From Lachnospiraceae bacterium (GTDB lineage: Bacteria; Bacillota; Clostridia; Lachnospirales; Lachnospiraceae), in NCBI GenBank assembly GCA_910575075.1, contig CAJTCY010000017.1, positions 52,243 to 116,242 on the forward strand: a stretch of 64,000 nucleotides of DNA, in the 5' to 3' direction. The notes under the pieces were generated by a model. The model worked only from the letters and a program-made list of their open reading frames with translations. It was not told where the DNA came from and did no database searches. The number at the start of each line of letters is the position of its first letter. The first letter of the stretch is position 1. The translations under genes and the position numbers were made by a program. Shown one piece after another: positions 43,501 through 52,996 of the stretch.

Positions 43501-45775
43501 GGGTGAAGAGCTTACCCTGACAGATGACGCCACCTATTATGGGGTTTACCGAAAAGAAGCGGTCCTGCGTTATGAGGCAAGGGGCATAGATGGTTTTCCG
43601 AAGGAAGAAACTGGGGAATGCAGTGCCAATGTTCATGAAGATACAGTCATAGTTGAGGCAGAATTTACGGTTGGTCCTGGACCTGAACGCCCGGGAGCGG
43701 CTTTTACCGGTTGGAACACAGAACCGGATGGAAGCGGAGAGACATACCGGGAAGGGGACGTTATTAAGACAAGCGGAGAAGTTACCTTATTTGCCATGTT
43801 CCAGAAGACATTGGCGGCATCCTTTTACTCTGGCAGCGGCGGGCTTGCAGATGTCCGTTCCGTGTCTATTGAAGGAAGCAGCATCAGCGGGACGGTAGAG
43901 GCGCCGGAATTAAAAGAACTGGAAGGGCACCGCAGTGTGGGCTGGGAGACAGACAGTGCAGGATATGCTGGCAAGGTACAGGCTGGCGAAGAGATTACGC
44001 TGACAGAAGATGTGGAATATTACGGTGTGTATGAGAAGGACATTACTTTGTCCTATGAAAGTGAAGCTGGGACCGGGTCTGGAGATACGCAGCTGGGCCG
44101 GGCAAATGTACATAATGGGGGGACCTCCTATGCACCGGCGGAATTTACCCTGATGGACGAACCAGAGCGTGAAGGTTACAATTTCTTGGGGTGGAATACA
44201 GAGCCGGACGGAAGCGGTACATCTTATCTGGCAGGAAGCCGTCAGTGTTTTGAACGCGATACAGTGCTGTATGCGTCCTGGAAGGCACAGTCGCTGCCAT
44301 ACCGTATAGAACATTATCAACAGGAGCTGGAAGGCAGCCAGTATGTGCGGACAGAGACCGAAGAGCTTACTGGTTTCATGGACAGTACAGTGGAGGCACA
44401 GGCAAAGAGCTATCCAGGATTTACAGAAAATAAGTCGCATGCATTAAGGCGCAGCAGCGGCAAAGTGACAGCAGATGGGGGGCTGACCCTGAGGCTTTTC
44501 TATGACAGGGATGTATATGACATAGACTTTGACTTGAATGGCGGTGAGGGGGAAGAACCTCAGCCTCAGAGTGTGCGGTACGGAGGTTTTTTACAGGCGG
44601 TAGAGGCTCCAGAGCGCACCGGATATAATTTCAAGGGCTGGTACCTGGACAGTGCTGGAACCCAGGGAAGCCAGTGGGATTTTGGAAGAAGCGTGGAAGA
44701 GAACACAGCCACAAGAGAGGTGACGCTGTACGCAAAGTGGGCAGATGAGACAGCTCCGGTGCTTGGAAAGGCATCTTATGGAAAAGGCCATAAGGATGTG
44801 CTGCACTGGATTCTCCATAAAGAGAGCCTGAAAATTACGGTTCCTATAACAGAAGAAGGGAGCGGTGTCAAAGAAGCAGAGTATATGCTGGTGCCGGAAG
44901 AGGCAGAAGAAGGAAAGAAGACAGCACAGACAGAAAATGGTTATGCTGGTATATATGGAAGCATAGGGATGCCCCTTTTGGCAGCGCATGCCGGAGGCAG
45001 AATCAACAGGACTGTAAAAGGAAAAGCGAAAGTGAGAACCAGAGACGGGGAGACCGTGGCGGAGTTCACAGTTTCAAAAGACTTTAAGGGAAGCGTAATA
45101 ATGGCAAGCAGCGACCGGGCAGGAAATGTATCTGCAAAGAAAGTGATGACAGCAGAAAATGGAGGCATCATTGTAGAGGATAATGCTCCGCAGATTCGAT
45201 TTTTCCCGGATAGCCAGGGACAGAATGAAAGTGCATCGCAGATAAAGGTAGAAGTGAGGGATGACACTGACGGAAATGTTTCCGGAGGGCTCGCAAGTGT
45301 AGCGTACCAGTTGAATAATGCGGAGGAAACCAGCGTTTCGGAAAAAGGATTCCGCAAAGAGCTGGCGGAAAGCTGTGAATTTACCGTGAAAGTATCAGGA
45401 GCTGGAAACCATCGCCTGAAAGTGAGAGCCGTGGACAATGCGGGAAATGAGAACGCACAGGCAATCACAGTTGAGATTCGGGGGAAGGCTCCGGCACCGG
45501 TTCAGGAGCCAAAGACGGGAGACAGCACGCATGTAGAAATTTATGCCACAGCATCAATGATCGCTGGTTTTTCGTACCTGCTGCTGTATTTTAGAGAGCA
45601 TGGTATGACAGAAGAGAAGAAGGAAGAATTGGTGTCACGTTTGGTAAGCTGGGCGAAAGGAAAAGGAAAGATCCAGAGAATATGTGCCCTGGCATTGATC
45701 TTCCTGGTGCTGGCATATTACCACAGCATTGGAAGAACCGTTCCTGAAGAATGGAGGGAAGTGTATGAGAAATAG
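40556..45775 (+). CDS. Giant surface protein: beta-helix, InlB B-repeats, sortase signal
   Basis: This 1739-residue cell-wall protein has an N-terminal signal (about 22-52, RLIVGILCICLSLVSLP). A Glu/Pro-rich stalk with repeated PSDPEEPSVPQEP-type units spans about 140-195. A parallel beta-helix with GGAIFQNGNAKVVIKDGVF-type turns spans about 300-580. Five InlB/Listeria-Bacteroides B-repeats follow (about 665-1400), four with the signature W-N-T-(E/K)-(P/A)-DGSG. Ig-like modules come next. The wall signal is PKTGD (P at about 1652) and a membrane helix, then a basic linker and an unusual second helix (ICALALIFLVLAYYHSIG). ATG 40556 follows AAGGAG at a long 12-base spacing. The sortase gene overlaps its end. 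Confidence 0.88.
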   Translation: MKEKSIKNNPKSKYRQYRKHPIGQRLIVGILCICLSLVSLPTEHFGYLALAAQRQEIVMFPALSSEVRTQTVKAGTELEKLELPSSLTAVCRLFEEEAPAAIQFENLETKAAEAERTSDVQSQAPENVSESASISEEPVSAEEQPNPEEPSDTQEPSDPEEPSVPQEPEVPSVPQEPAPPENPAPEVEPAQEQTETVTIQGIAWTSEPAYDKEKEGMYVFTPVIPPNYNLAPGVELPSISVAVVKGKGKEETENKEQKEGRKQVKEVRTGKAKESQNELIELAEDEASPSTPSCGRISQDTVWEEAGVLNTGELIVEPGVTLTIKNLLTIAGKVTVKGGGTIVRGSANALFTTAAGSEFILEDITLEGNSISGPPLIAVNNSTKFIMNSGSRIQNCVSNNTGTVRNMNGTIILNGGEIKNCSGTMGGAFYVSGGSLTIEYATIEGCSATNLGGAIFQNGNAKVVIKDGVFSNNKTTSAASYWSGGGFLCLCTSSLEIYGGQFINNTSVAHGGCIHHCGCSGTQTDIKGGYFSGNTCTLEGYEGSGGIYYSTKYTGSTNSITLSGKVNFSGDGDAASGTDGVYLDSKNDLNILRKIKISDTLSYPVNLYVDATEGRVIAEGVHEYRLLRERDMKKINFFDVGNSGKQWYAVLDEEKNEVLISEVNPNYGYYVYYISDDTEETVVDDNRYERGDTVQVKPADILNLDGHKFIEWNTKADGSGTSYHPGDTFVIEDDTDLFAVFEDETKVKELSADFYSGSAGNKETKTILMKADAESGSMETPQLKAMEGWTPLGWNAARDQYSGDIAPGEKLTLTENSAYYGSYEKDVTLFYKAEKADSCPEDTEGHSYANVSEEVSIVPAQFTVAPAAVRYGYAFIGWNTEPDGSGQTYGEGEVLETETDVNLYAIFKKPLHAFFYSGGAGEKEEIIVDIPEDAVSGTVNAPQLKAFKAPENKEGPETRTDEGWIPVGWDLQEDGYGGEIAEGEELTLTDDATYYGVYRKEAVLRYEARGIDGFPKEETGECSANVHEDTVIVEAEFTVGPGPERPGAAFTGWNTEPDGSGETYREGDVIKTSGEVTLFAMFQKTLAASFYSGSGGLADVRSVSIEGSSISGTVEAPELKELEGHRSVGWETDSAGYAGKVQAGEEITLTEDVEYYGVYEKDITLSYESEAGTGSGDTQLGRANVHNGGTSYAPAEFTLMDEPEREGYNFLGWNTEPDGSGTSYLAGSRQCFERDTVLYASWKAQSLPYRIEHYQQELEGSQYVRTETEELTGFMDSTVEAQAKSYPGFTENKSHALRRSSGKVTADGGLTLRLFYDRDVYDIDFDLNGGEGEEPQPQSVRYGGFLQAVEAPERTGYNFKGWYLDSAGTQGSQWDFGRSVEENTATREVTLYAKWADETAPVLGKASYGKGHKDVLHWILHKESLKITVPITEEGSGVKEAEYMLVPEEAEEGKKTAQTENGYAGIYGSIGMPLLAAHAGGRINRTVKGKAKVRTRDGETVAEFTVSKDFKGSVIMASSDRAGNVSAKKVMTAENGGIIVEDNAPQIRFFPDSQGQNESASQIKVEVRDDTDGNVSGGLASVAYQLNNAEETSVSEKGFRKELAESCEFTVKVSGAGNHRLKVRAVDNAGNENAQAITVEIRGKAPAPVQEPKTGDSTHVEIYATASMIAGFSYLLLYFREHGMTEEKKEELVSRLVSWAKGKGKIQRICALALIFLVLAYYHSIGRTVPEEWREVYEK

Positions 45776-46562
45776 AAGGAAGTATCGGCTGATTAGAGCA
45801 GTACTCCTTCTGATAGCGATAGTATGCCTGATTCCAGTGGGTCAGGCATACTATTTGTCTTTCCGGCATGAAGAACAGCAGAGGGAATTAAAAATTTTAA
45901 TGCAAAATGAGGGGGGATCGGGGCAGAACAGAGAGCGTGAAGAGAAAAAAACAGTGGATCTTCCAACAGATTGTATGGAAAAATTTACAGAACTATACAG
46001 TAAAAATAATGATCTGACAGGTTGGCTTGCTATTGAAGGTACGACGATTGATTATCCGGTGATGCAGTGTGAAGAGGATGCTTATTATCTGTATCATAAT
46101 TTTGACAAGCAGAAAGATAAGTATGGGTGCCTGTATGTGAAAAGTATTGCTGATGTGCATACCCCAGGCACAAATGTTATTATTTATGGGCATAATATGA
46201 AAGATGGAGCTATGTTTGGAACGCTGGATAAATACAAAAGTGAATCGTTTTTTCGCGAACACGGCAAGATCTCTTTCGATACCATTTATGAAGAACGGAC
46301 ATACCAGATTATATCGGTATTTGAGACTTATCTCAATAAGGAGGGCGCATATCCGTATTATCAGTTTTATCAGGCTGATTCCGAAGAAGAATTTCAGGTT
46401 TTTTATAAAAATATTAAGAAAATGTCACTTTATGATACAGAAGTGGCAGCAGGCTATGGAGATACTTTTCTGACACTGTCAACCTGTTCAGATTCAGGAG
46501 AAGACAGCAGATTTGTGGTGGTGGCAAAAAGGATTACGGAAAAAAATAATATTTGTAGATGA
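45765..46562 (+). CDS. Class B sortase
   Basis: This 265-residue membrane-anchored transpeptidase has one N-terminal helix (AVLLLIAIVCLIPVGQAYYL) and a catalytic domain with the SrtB triad: His in VIIYGHNMKDG, Cys in LTLSTCSDSG and Arg in DSRFVVVAKR. WLAIEGTTIDYPVMQ is typical of SrtB. ATG 45765 has GGAGGG upstream and overlaps the surface protein gene by 11 bases. The coupling marks the surface protein as its dedicated substrate, with PKTGD as the recognition signal. Confidence 0.92.
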   Translation: MRNRRKYRLIRAVLLLIAIVCLIPVGQAYYLSFRHEEQQRELKILMQNEGGSGQNREREEKKTVDLPTDCMEKFTELYSKNNDLTGWLAIEGTTIDYPVMQCEEDAYYLYHNFDKQKDKYGCLYVKSIADVHTPGTNVIIYGHNMKDGAMFGTLDKYKSESFFREHGKISFDTIYEERTYQIISVFETYLNKEGAYPYYQFYQADSEEEFQVFYKNIKKMSLYDTEVAAGYGDTFLTLSTCSDSGEDSRFVVVAKRITEKNNICR

Positions 46563-46650
46563 CGTGGGAAGGAAAATATATTATAATAATAAAAATATGG
46601 GTTTCATACATGAAAGAGGAAGTGAATAATCTGCGTAGGAGGAGAAAAAA

Positions 46651-48387
46651 ATGATGTTTTTAAAGAACCTGAGTATCCGGTATAAAATCCTGCTTCCGGT
46701 GGCAGCTTTGGGATGCCTGTTAATTATTTTGGGAATGGTAAGTCTGCAGAGTGCAAATCAGCTCATGGCTTCAAGTGAAGAGATTTCAGGCAATTATGTG
46801 CTGAGTATTGAACAGATAGACGATACGGCGATTGCCTACCAGTCTCTGCGGCGTGTGGCATTTGCGCATATTGTGGAGGATAATATGTCTTCCAAGAAGT
46901 CTCTGACAGAAGAAGCAGATTCATTAAAGGAGGAAATTGATACTTTATGTGAACAGTATGAAAAAGGACTTTCCTCAAAAGAAGAGAGACAGAGCTTTGA
47001 AAAATTTAAGAATGATTATGCGAATTATTTGGATATTTATGATCAGATTCTGACATATAGTACCAATCTGCAGAAGCTCAAAGCATCAAAACTTGCGAAT
47101 ACAGAGCTGCGGGAAGCTGGCGGCGCTCTTACAGAAGAGCTGGATGCCATGGTTTCCTTAAATAAAGCAGGCATGCAGGAAGCGGTATCTCACCAGAACA
47201 AGGTTTATAATCAGGTGACACGCATGACAATTGTTTTGCTTGTTCTGAGTCTTCTCGTGTTTCTTTTTGTAGTTTTTATCTGCTGGAAATGGGTGTGCAA
47301 GCGTCTTATCAACATTAATGCGCAGCTTCGGGATGTAATTGCCAGCATCGAATCTGGTCAGGGAGATCTGACCAAACGTGTCCAGTGTTTCTGCACAGAT
47401 GAAATTGGTACGCTGGCTGCTGGTATCAATACTTTTATTGAGACGCTGCAGGGGATAATGGGACATATAAATATCAGTTCCGGGCAGCTTGGTTCTATTG
47501 TAAATCTGGTAGCAGATAAAGTGTCTACGGCGAATAATAATTCTACCGATATTTCTGCTGTCATGGAAGAACTATCTGCATCTATGGAAACTATATCTTC
47601 AACCATCACAGATATAAAGGAAAATGTAGGTGTGGTAGATGAAAACATTATTGACCTGTCTGAGGCATCCCAGGGTCTGTATGACTATGCGGCAAAGATG
47701 CGGAACCGTGCAGAAAACCTGGAACAGAATGCCGTTGAGAATAAGCAGCATACAAGTGATATTATCAATGGAATTATTGAAAAACTCCAGAGTGCAATGG
47801 AGAGCAGCAAGAGCGTTGACCGTGTCAATGACCTGACAGATGAAATCTTAAGTATTTCTGATCAGACGAATCTGCTCTCTTTGAATGCCTCTATTGAGGC
47901 GGCCAGAGCAGGCGAGGCAGGGAAAGGTTTTGCAGTGGTAGCAGATGAAATCAGCCAGCTTGCAAGTTCCAGCAGAGAGGCAGCGAACAATATTCAGACG
48001 ATCAATAATATGGTGATCGAGGCGGTAAATGAACTGATTGACAGTTCGGACTCTATCGTAAAATATATTAATGAGAATATTCTTCCAGATTACGAAGGCT
48101 TTGTAAACGCAGGAAGACAGTACAATGAGGACGCACAGCATGTAAATGACATTGTTACTCAGTTTAATGAAATGTCAGTGAATTTGAAGCAGCTGATGGC
48201 GAATATTACAGAGTCTGTCAATGGTATCAATACAGCAGTCGGCGAAAGTGCGAAAGGAGCTACAAATGTGGCGATGAATACCTCGGATCTGGTAAAGGAT
48301 ATCAGTGAAATTGCAGATGCAATGAATGATAACCGGATGGTGGCAGGGACACTGACAGATGAAGCGGATCGGTTTATCAATCTGTAA
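46651..48387 (+). CDS. Methyl-accepting chemotaxis protein (4HB-HAMP-MCP)
   Basis: This 578-residue transmembrane receptor has helix 1 at about 13-33, a four-helix-bundle sensor domain (about 35-185, rich in Glu, Lys and Leu), helix 2 ([20 protein letters not shown]), a HAMP region and a signalling domain with the tip [20 protein letters not shown] and [17 protein letters not shown]. The ligand is unknown. GTAGGAGGAG precedes the ATG. It is monocistronic, between the sortase gene and metG. Confidence 0.92.
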   Translation: MMFLKNLSIRYKILLPVAALGCLLIILGMVSLQSANQLMASSEEISGNYVLSIEQIDDTAIAYQSLRRVAFAHIVEDNMSSKKSLTEEADSLKEEIDTLCEQYEKGLSSKEERQSFEKFKNDYANYLDIYDQILTYSTNLQKLKASKLANTELREAGGALTEELDAMVSLNKAGMQEAVSHQNKVYNQVTRMTIVLLVLSLLVFLFVVFICWKWVCKRLININAQLRDVIASIESGQGDLTKRVQCFCTDEIGTLAAGINTFIETLQGIMGHINISSGQLGSIVNLVADKVSTANNNSTDISAVMEELSASMETISSTITDIKENVGVVDENIIDLSEASQGLYDYAAKMRNRAENLEQNAVENKQHTSDIINGIIEKLQSAMESSKSVDRVNDLTDEILSISDQTNLLSLNASIEAARAGEAGKGFAVVADEISQLASSSREAANNIQTINNMVIEAVNELIDSSDSIVKYINENILPDYEGFVNAGRQYNEDAQHVNDIVTQFNEMSVNLKQLMANITESVNGINTAVGESAKGATNVAMNTSDLVKDISEIADAMNDNRMVAGTLTDEADRFINL

Positions 48388-48481
48388 GTGATATACTGCT
48401 GTTTATGTGGAAATTAAGTCAGGGGGATTGCGCACGACAGAAATTCTTAATGCGGCGGTCCCTTTTTAAGGAGGAATAGTT

Positions 48482-50488
48482 ATGTGTACAAAGTGCAGTA
48501 AGGGAAAATATTATATGACAACGGCAATTGCCTATACGTCTGGCAAACCTCATATCGGTAATACGTATGAGATTGTTTTGGCAGACAGCATTGCAAGATT
48601 TAAGCGGCAGGAGGGTTATGATGTCTATTTTCAGACCGGAACGGACGAACATGGGCAGAAAATACAGGAAAAAGCGGAAAAAACGGGAATAACACCTAAG
48701 GAATATGTAGATCGGGTTGCTGCCCAGGTAAAAGAAATTTGGGATATGATGAATTCTTCTTATGATAATTTTGTTCGTACTACGGACAAGGATCATGAAG
48801 AGCAGGTGAAAAAAATCTTTAAAAAATTATATGAGCAGGGAGACATTTATAAGGGGGCTTATGAGGGAATGTATTGTACGCCCTGTGAGTCTTTTTGGAC
48901 GGAATCCCAGTTAGTGGAAGGGAAATGCCCTGACTGTGGGCGGGATGTGAAACCTGCGAAGGAAGAGGCATACTTTTTTAAAATGAGTAAATATGCAGAC
49001 AGATTAATTGAGCATATCAACAGTCACCCTGAATTTATCCAGCCGGTTTCCCGTAAAAATGAGATGATGAATAATTTCCTTCTGCCGGGCCTGCAGGATT
49101 TGTGTGTCTCCAGAACCTCGTTTAGCTGGGGAATTCCGGTAGATTTTGATGCCAAGCATGTGGTTTATGTATGGCTGGATGCACTGACGAATTATATTAC
49201 GAAGATTGGTTATGATGCAGAAGGGAATTCCACCGAGCTGTTTAAGAAAAACTGGCCGGCCGATCTGCATTTGATTGGCAAAGATATTATTCGTTTTCAT
49301 ACTATATACTGGCCAATTTTTTTGATGGCGCTGGATCTGCCTTTGCCCAAACAGGTATTTGGGCATCCCTGGCTTCTTCAGGGAGGGGAGAAGATGAGTA
49401 AATCAAAAGGAAACGTAATTTATGCAGATGATATGGTTAAGCTTTTTGGCGTGGATGCCACACGCTATTTTGTACTGCATGAGATGCCTTTTGACAACGA
49501 TGGGATTATTACATGGGAATTAGTGGTAGAACGGCTGAATTCGGATCTTGCGAATATTTTGGGCAATCTGGTGAACCGAACCATTTCCATGTGCAATAAA
49601 TATTTTGACGGGGCAGTGGAAAAAACAGGGGCAGAAGAATCTGTGGATCAGGAACTGAAAGCGATAGCTATTGCGGCGAGAGATAAAGTGAAAGCAAAAA
49701 TGGACGAGCTAAGAGTTGCAGATGCTATTTCAGAGGTGTTCACTCTCCTGCGCCGCAGCAACAAATATATTGATGAGACAGAGCCATGGGTACTGGCAAA
49801 GGATGAGACAAAAAAGAGCCGTCTGAGTGAGGTGCTCTATAATCTGACAGAATCCATAACCATTGCGGCATCTCTGCTCCACAGCTTTCTGCCGGAAACA
49901 GCAGAAAAGATTGTGGCACAATTAAATACTTCTCTTCGTAATTTTGATGTACTGGATCAGTTTGGACTGTATGAAAGCGGAAATAAAGTGACAGAAAAGC
50001 CGGAAATTCTCTTTGCCCGTCTGGATGTCAAGGACGTTATGGAGAACGTAGAGAGTATCCGTCAGGCGCAGAAAGCCGAGTTTGAAGCAGAACAGCGTGC
50101 TATGGGAGAAGAGCCGGAAAGTGAAGGCAATGAGGAGGGTGTTATTGATATTCCTGGAAAAGATGAGATATCGTATGATGAATTTATGAAGATGCAGTTT
50201 CAGGTAGGAGAAATTATTGCCTGTGAGGCAGTGGCAAAATCCAAGAAACTTCTTTGTTCCCAGGTTCGTATCGGAAGTCAGGTAAAACAGATTGTTTCAG
50301 GTATCCGCAAATACTATTCGCCAGAAGAAATGGTAGGAAAAAAGGTTATGGTACTGGTAAATTTAAAGCCTGCAAAGCTTGCCGGCGTGCTGTCAGAGGG
50401 AATGCTTCTGTGCGCAGAGGATGAGAACGGCGGACTTGCCCTGATGGTGCCAGAAAAGAATATGCCGTCAGGAGCAGAAATCTGCTAA
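48482..50488 (+). CDS. metG: Methionyl-tRNA synthetase
   Basis: MetG charges initiator and elongator tRNA-Met. The 668-residue long form has TTAIAYTSGKPHIGNTYE (HIGH motif), zinc cysteines in CTPCESFW and CPDCGRD, KMSKSKGNVIYADDM, the anticodon-binding helices and a C-terminal tRNA-binding domain (about 565-668; FMKMQFQVGEIIACEAV, LVNLKPAKLAGVLSEGMLL) that allows dimerisation. AAGGAGG lies 8 bases before the ATG. The extra N-terminal MCTKCSKGK is unusual but harmless. tatD and rsmA follow on the same strand. Confidence 0.97.
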   Translation: MCTKCSKGKYYMTTAIAYTSGKPHIGNTYEIVLADSIARFKRQEGYDVYFQTGTDEHGQKIQEKAEKTGITPKEYVDRVAAQVKEIWDMMNSSYDNFVRTTDKDHEEQVKKIFKKLYEQGDIYKGAYEGMYCTPCESFWTESQLVEGKCPDCGRDVKPAKEEAYFFKMSKYADRLIEHINSHPEFIQPVSRKNEMMNNFLLPGLQDLCVSRTSFSWGIPVDFDAKHVVYVWLDALTNYITKIGYDAEGNSTELFKKNWPADLHLIGKDIIRFHTIYWPIFLMALDLPLPKQVFGHPWLLQGGEKMSKSKGNVIYADDMVKLFGVDATRYFVLHEMPFDNDGIITWELVVERLNSDLANILGNLVNRTISMCNKYFDGAVEKTGAEESVDQELKAIAIAARDKVKAKMDELRVADAISEVFTLLRRSNKYIDETEPWVLAKDETKKSRLSEVLYNLTESITIAASLLHSFLPETAEKIVAQLNTSLRNFDVLDQFGLYESGNKVTEKPEILFARLDVKDVMENVESIRQAQKAEFEAEQRAMGEEPESEGNEEGVIDIPGKDEISYDEFMKMQFQVGEIIACEAVAKSKKLLCSQVRIGSQVKQIVSGIRKYYSPEEMVGKKVMVLVNLKPAKLAGVLSEGMLLCAEDENGGLALMVPEKNMPSGAEIC

Positions 50489-50509
50489 AACGGAAAGGAC
50501 GTGGGATGA

Positions 50510-51286
50510 ATGATATTTGAAAGCCATGCCCATTATGATGATAAGCAGTTTGACTTAGACAGGGATGAATTGCTGTGTTCTATGAAAGAAAATGGAATTG
50601 GGAGAATTATCAATGTCGGCTCTGATTTTGCGTCATGCAGACGGATAGTGGAGCTTGTACGGCAGTATGATTTTATTTATGGCGCTGTAGGGATTCATCC
50701 CAGTGATATAGAGGATTTAAATGAGACAGTCTATGAATGGCTAAAAGTTACAGCCAATGATTCTAAGATAGTAGCAATTGGAGAAATTGGTCTGGATTAT
50801 TACTGGGAAAAAGAACTCACGGCACAGCGCAGACAACGGGATTGGTTTGCCAGGCAGATGGAATTGGCAAGGGAGGTCTCTCTTCCGGTTATTATTCATT
50901 CCAGAGATGCTGCAGAGGACACTTTGAAATTGATGCAGAAAATACATGCAGAGGAAATTCCTGGTGTGGTGCACTGTTTTTCTTATTCACCGGAACTGGC
51001 GGAAGAATATGTGAAAATGGGTTATTATATTGGAGTCGGCGGTGTAGTTACTTTTAAAAATGCCAGAAAGTTGAAAGAGACTGTCAAAAGAATTCCTCTG
51101 GAAAGACTTCTTCTAGAGACAGATTGCCCCTATCTGTCTCCGGAACCTAATCGGGGGAAACGCAATTCTTCCCTCAATCTTCCATATGTGGCAAGAGAAA
51201 TTGCTGCTTTAAAAGGAATCACAGAACAGGAAGCAGCAGATGCATCCTGGGAGAATGCGATGCGGCTGTTCACGAAAGTGAAGTAG
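50510..51286 (+). CDS. TatD family metal-dependent hydrolase
   Basis: This 258-residue TIM-barrel nuclease has the metal-binding start ESHAHYDD, E in GEIGLDYYW, H in VIIHSRDA, H in VVHCFSYS and D in LLLETDCPYLSPEPNRGKRN, all conserved in TatD/YcfH enzymes that trim DNA or RNA 3' ends. It lies between metG and rsmA, the usual Firmicutes context, although the rnmV gene often found before rsmA is absent. Confidence 0.93.
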   Translation: MIFESHAHYDDKQFDLDRDELLCSMKENGIGRIINVGSDFASCRRIVELVRQYDFIYGAVGIHPSDIEDLNETVYEWLKVTANDSKIVAIGEIGLDYYWEKELTAQRRQRDWFARQMELAREVSLPVIIHSRDAAEDTLKLMQKIHAEEIPGVVHCFSYSPELAEEYVKMGYYIGVGGVVTFKNARKLKETVKRIPLERLLLETDCPYLSPEPNRGKRNSSLNLPYVAREIAALKGITEQEAADASWENAMRLFTKVK

Positions 51287-51383
51287 TTAGAAATACGTGA
51301 AAGCCGAGGAACAGCTATAAATCTGGAGTTTATTCAGAGTAAGATTTTAAGCGCTTCCGAGAAGTATGCAGAGGGAGGAAATT

Positions 51384-52241
51384 ATGGCAATATTGGGAAT
51401 CCCCCAAAATACAATAGCGGTACTAAAGAAATACAATTTTAATTTTCAGAAAAAATTTGGGCAGAATTTTTTGATTGACACCAGGGTTCTGGAAAGGATT
51501 ATTCAGGCATCGGGAGTAACCAAAGAAGATTTTGTACTGGAAATTGGACCTGGAATAGGAACTATGACGCAATATCTCTGTGAATATGCCAGAGAAGTTG
51601 CAGCGGTGGAAATAGATAAAAATTTGATTCCGATTCTGAAGGAAACGCTCAGCGCATATGATAACGTGGAAGTGATACAAGGAGATATTTTAAAGATCGA
51701 TATCAATGATTTTGTCCAGAAAAAAAATCAAGGGAATCCTATAAAAGTAGTGGCAAATCTGCCTTATTATATTACAACTCCAATTATTATGGGGTTGTTT
51801 GAAAGCCATGTGCCGCTTGACAGCATTACCATTATGGTGCAGAAAGAAGTAGCGGAGCGGATGCAGGCGGGACCTGGGACAAAAGATTATGGTGCGCTGT
51901 CTCTTGCAGTTCAGTATTATGCCAAGACGGAGATTGTGGCAAATGTGCCGCCTAATTGTTTTATGCCAAGGCCGGGGGTTGGGAGCGCAGTAATCAAACT
52001 AACCAGATATCGGGAAGCTCCGGTAATAACCTCTGATGAAAGGCTGATGTTTGCATTGATTCGGGCTTCCTTTAATCAACGCAGGAAAACGCTGGTAAAT
52101 GGTCTGAATAATGCGGCAGGAATTACATGTTCAAAGCCTCAGGTTCTGGAAGCGTTGAGGAAAATGGAATTGCCGGCAAATGTCAGGGGTGAAGCGCTTA
52201 CCTTGGAACAGTTTGCTAAATTAAGTAATCTTTTGCTATGA
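51384..52241 (+). CDS. rsmA: 16S rRNA dimethyladenosine transferase
   Basis: RsmA (KsgA) dimethylates two adjacent adenosines near the 3' end of 16S rRNA during ribosome assembly. The 285-residue protein has KKFGQNFLIDTRVLERI, the SAM motif VLEIGPGIGTMTQYL, VAAVEIDKNLIPIL, QGDILKI, the catalytic VANLPYYITTPII and the C-terminal RASFNQRRKTLVNGL. GGGAGG lies 6 bases before ATG 51384. Confidence 0.96.
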   Translation: MAILGIPQNTIAVLKKYNFNFQKKFGQNFLIDTRVLERIIQASGVTKEDFVLEIGPGIGTMTQYLCEYAREVAAVEIDKNLIPILKETLSAYDNVEVIQGDILKIDINDFVQKKNQGNPIKVVANLPYYITTPIIMGLFESHVPLDSITIMVQKEVAERMQAGPGTKDYGALSLAVQYYAKTEIVANVPPNCFMPRPGVGSAVIKLTRYREAPVITSDERLMFALIRASFNQRRKTLVNGLNNAAGITCSKPQVLEALRKMELPANVRGEALTLEQFAKLSNLLL

Positions 52242-52244
52242 ATT

Positions 52245-52964
52245 TCAGCGGAGATTATTCACAACCAATGCAAGGCCTGACAGGATCAACATAATAATTA
52301 CCAGTTTACGCACCAGCTTCTCATCTAAGACGGAGCTGCTCTTAATTCCAAGGAAGAGACCGGCAAGCATTGCAGGAATCAGCAGAAGAGAGCGCAAAAA
52401 TATCTCAGGAGAAATAATGTTGGTAAAACTGTAGATGAGAACCCGGAAGGTATTTTCTACAATGAAAACAATACTCAGATTGGCACGGAAGGCTTTGGTA
52501 TCATCTGTGACTCTGCTGACGTAGGCGGCAAGCAGAGCGCCGATCCCATATAATCCACATAGCACACCGGATAGAAATCCAATGATGCCCAATACCAGCT
52601 GGGATGATTTCTGTCTGGTTTTCTGCTTTTCACGAAAAAACATTTCTATTCCAATTAAAATGACCACAATTCCAAACAAAATTTTGATAATTCTGGTATC
52701 AGTATGTTTTAAAAGAAAAATCCCAGGAATATTTCCCAGTAAAACCAGAAAAGCAAGCGGAAGGCAAATGTTCCACTGGATAGATTTGCGTTCTTGGAAA
52801 GCAAGAATCAGATTACTGGGATATCCTAAAAGTAATTCCATAGGACTGATATTTATATTATTGATTTTAAAGCTTAAGATTGTGGTAAATACCAGAGTAT
52901 TGGCAAATCCGCATAGCCCTTTGATATAGAAGGCGCAGACGGCGGCGATTATCATCCAGATCAT
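52245..52964 (-). CDS. TauE/SafE family sulfite/organosulfonate exporter-type permease
   Basis: This 239-residue protein has about eight membrane helices and the TauE/SafE layout of two similar halves. GLCGFANTLVFTTIL in the first half and IGFLSGVLCGLYGIGALLAAY in the second are the conserved signatures. Members export sulfur compounds, but the substrate here is unknown. It converges with rsmA, with three bases between stops, and shares a strand with two repair genes upstream. Confidence 0.85.
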   Translation of the reverse strand: MIWMIIAAVCAFYIKGLCGFANTLVFTTILSFKINNINISPMELLLGYPSNLILAFQERKSIQWNICLPLAFLVLLGNIPGIFLLKHTDTRIIKILFGIVVILIGIEMFFREKQKTRQKSSQLVLGIIGFLSGVLCGLYGIGALLAAYVSRVTDDTKAFRANLSIVFIVENTFRVLIYSFTNIISPEIFLRSLLLIPAMLAGLFLGIKSSSVLDEKLVRKLVIIMLILSGLALVVNNLR

Positions 52965-52996
52965 AGGTAACTCTCTCTTTCTGTTATTTTATAGTT

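Noticed and set aside
42719..43636. 305-codon minus-strand frame inside the surface protein gene
   Set aside because: Antisense to repeated coding sequence; no start signals or domain.
48388..48481. Riboswitch or T-box before metG
   Set aside because: A short GGGA/TCCC pairing and TTTTT are present, but there is no T-box core or S-box signature and the leader is too short.
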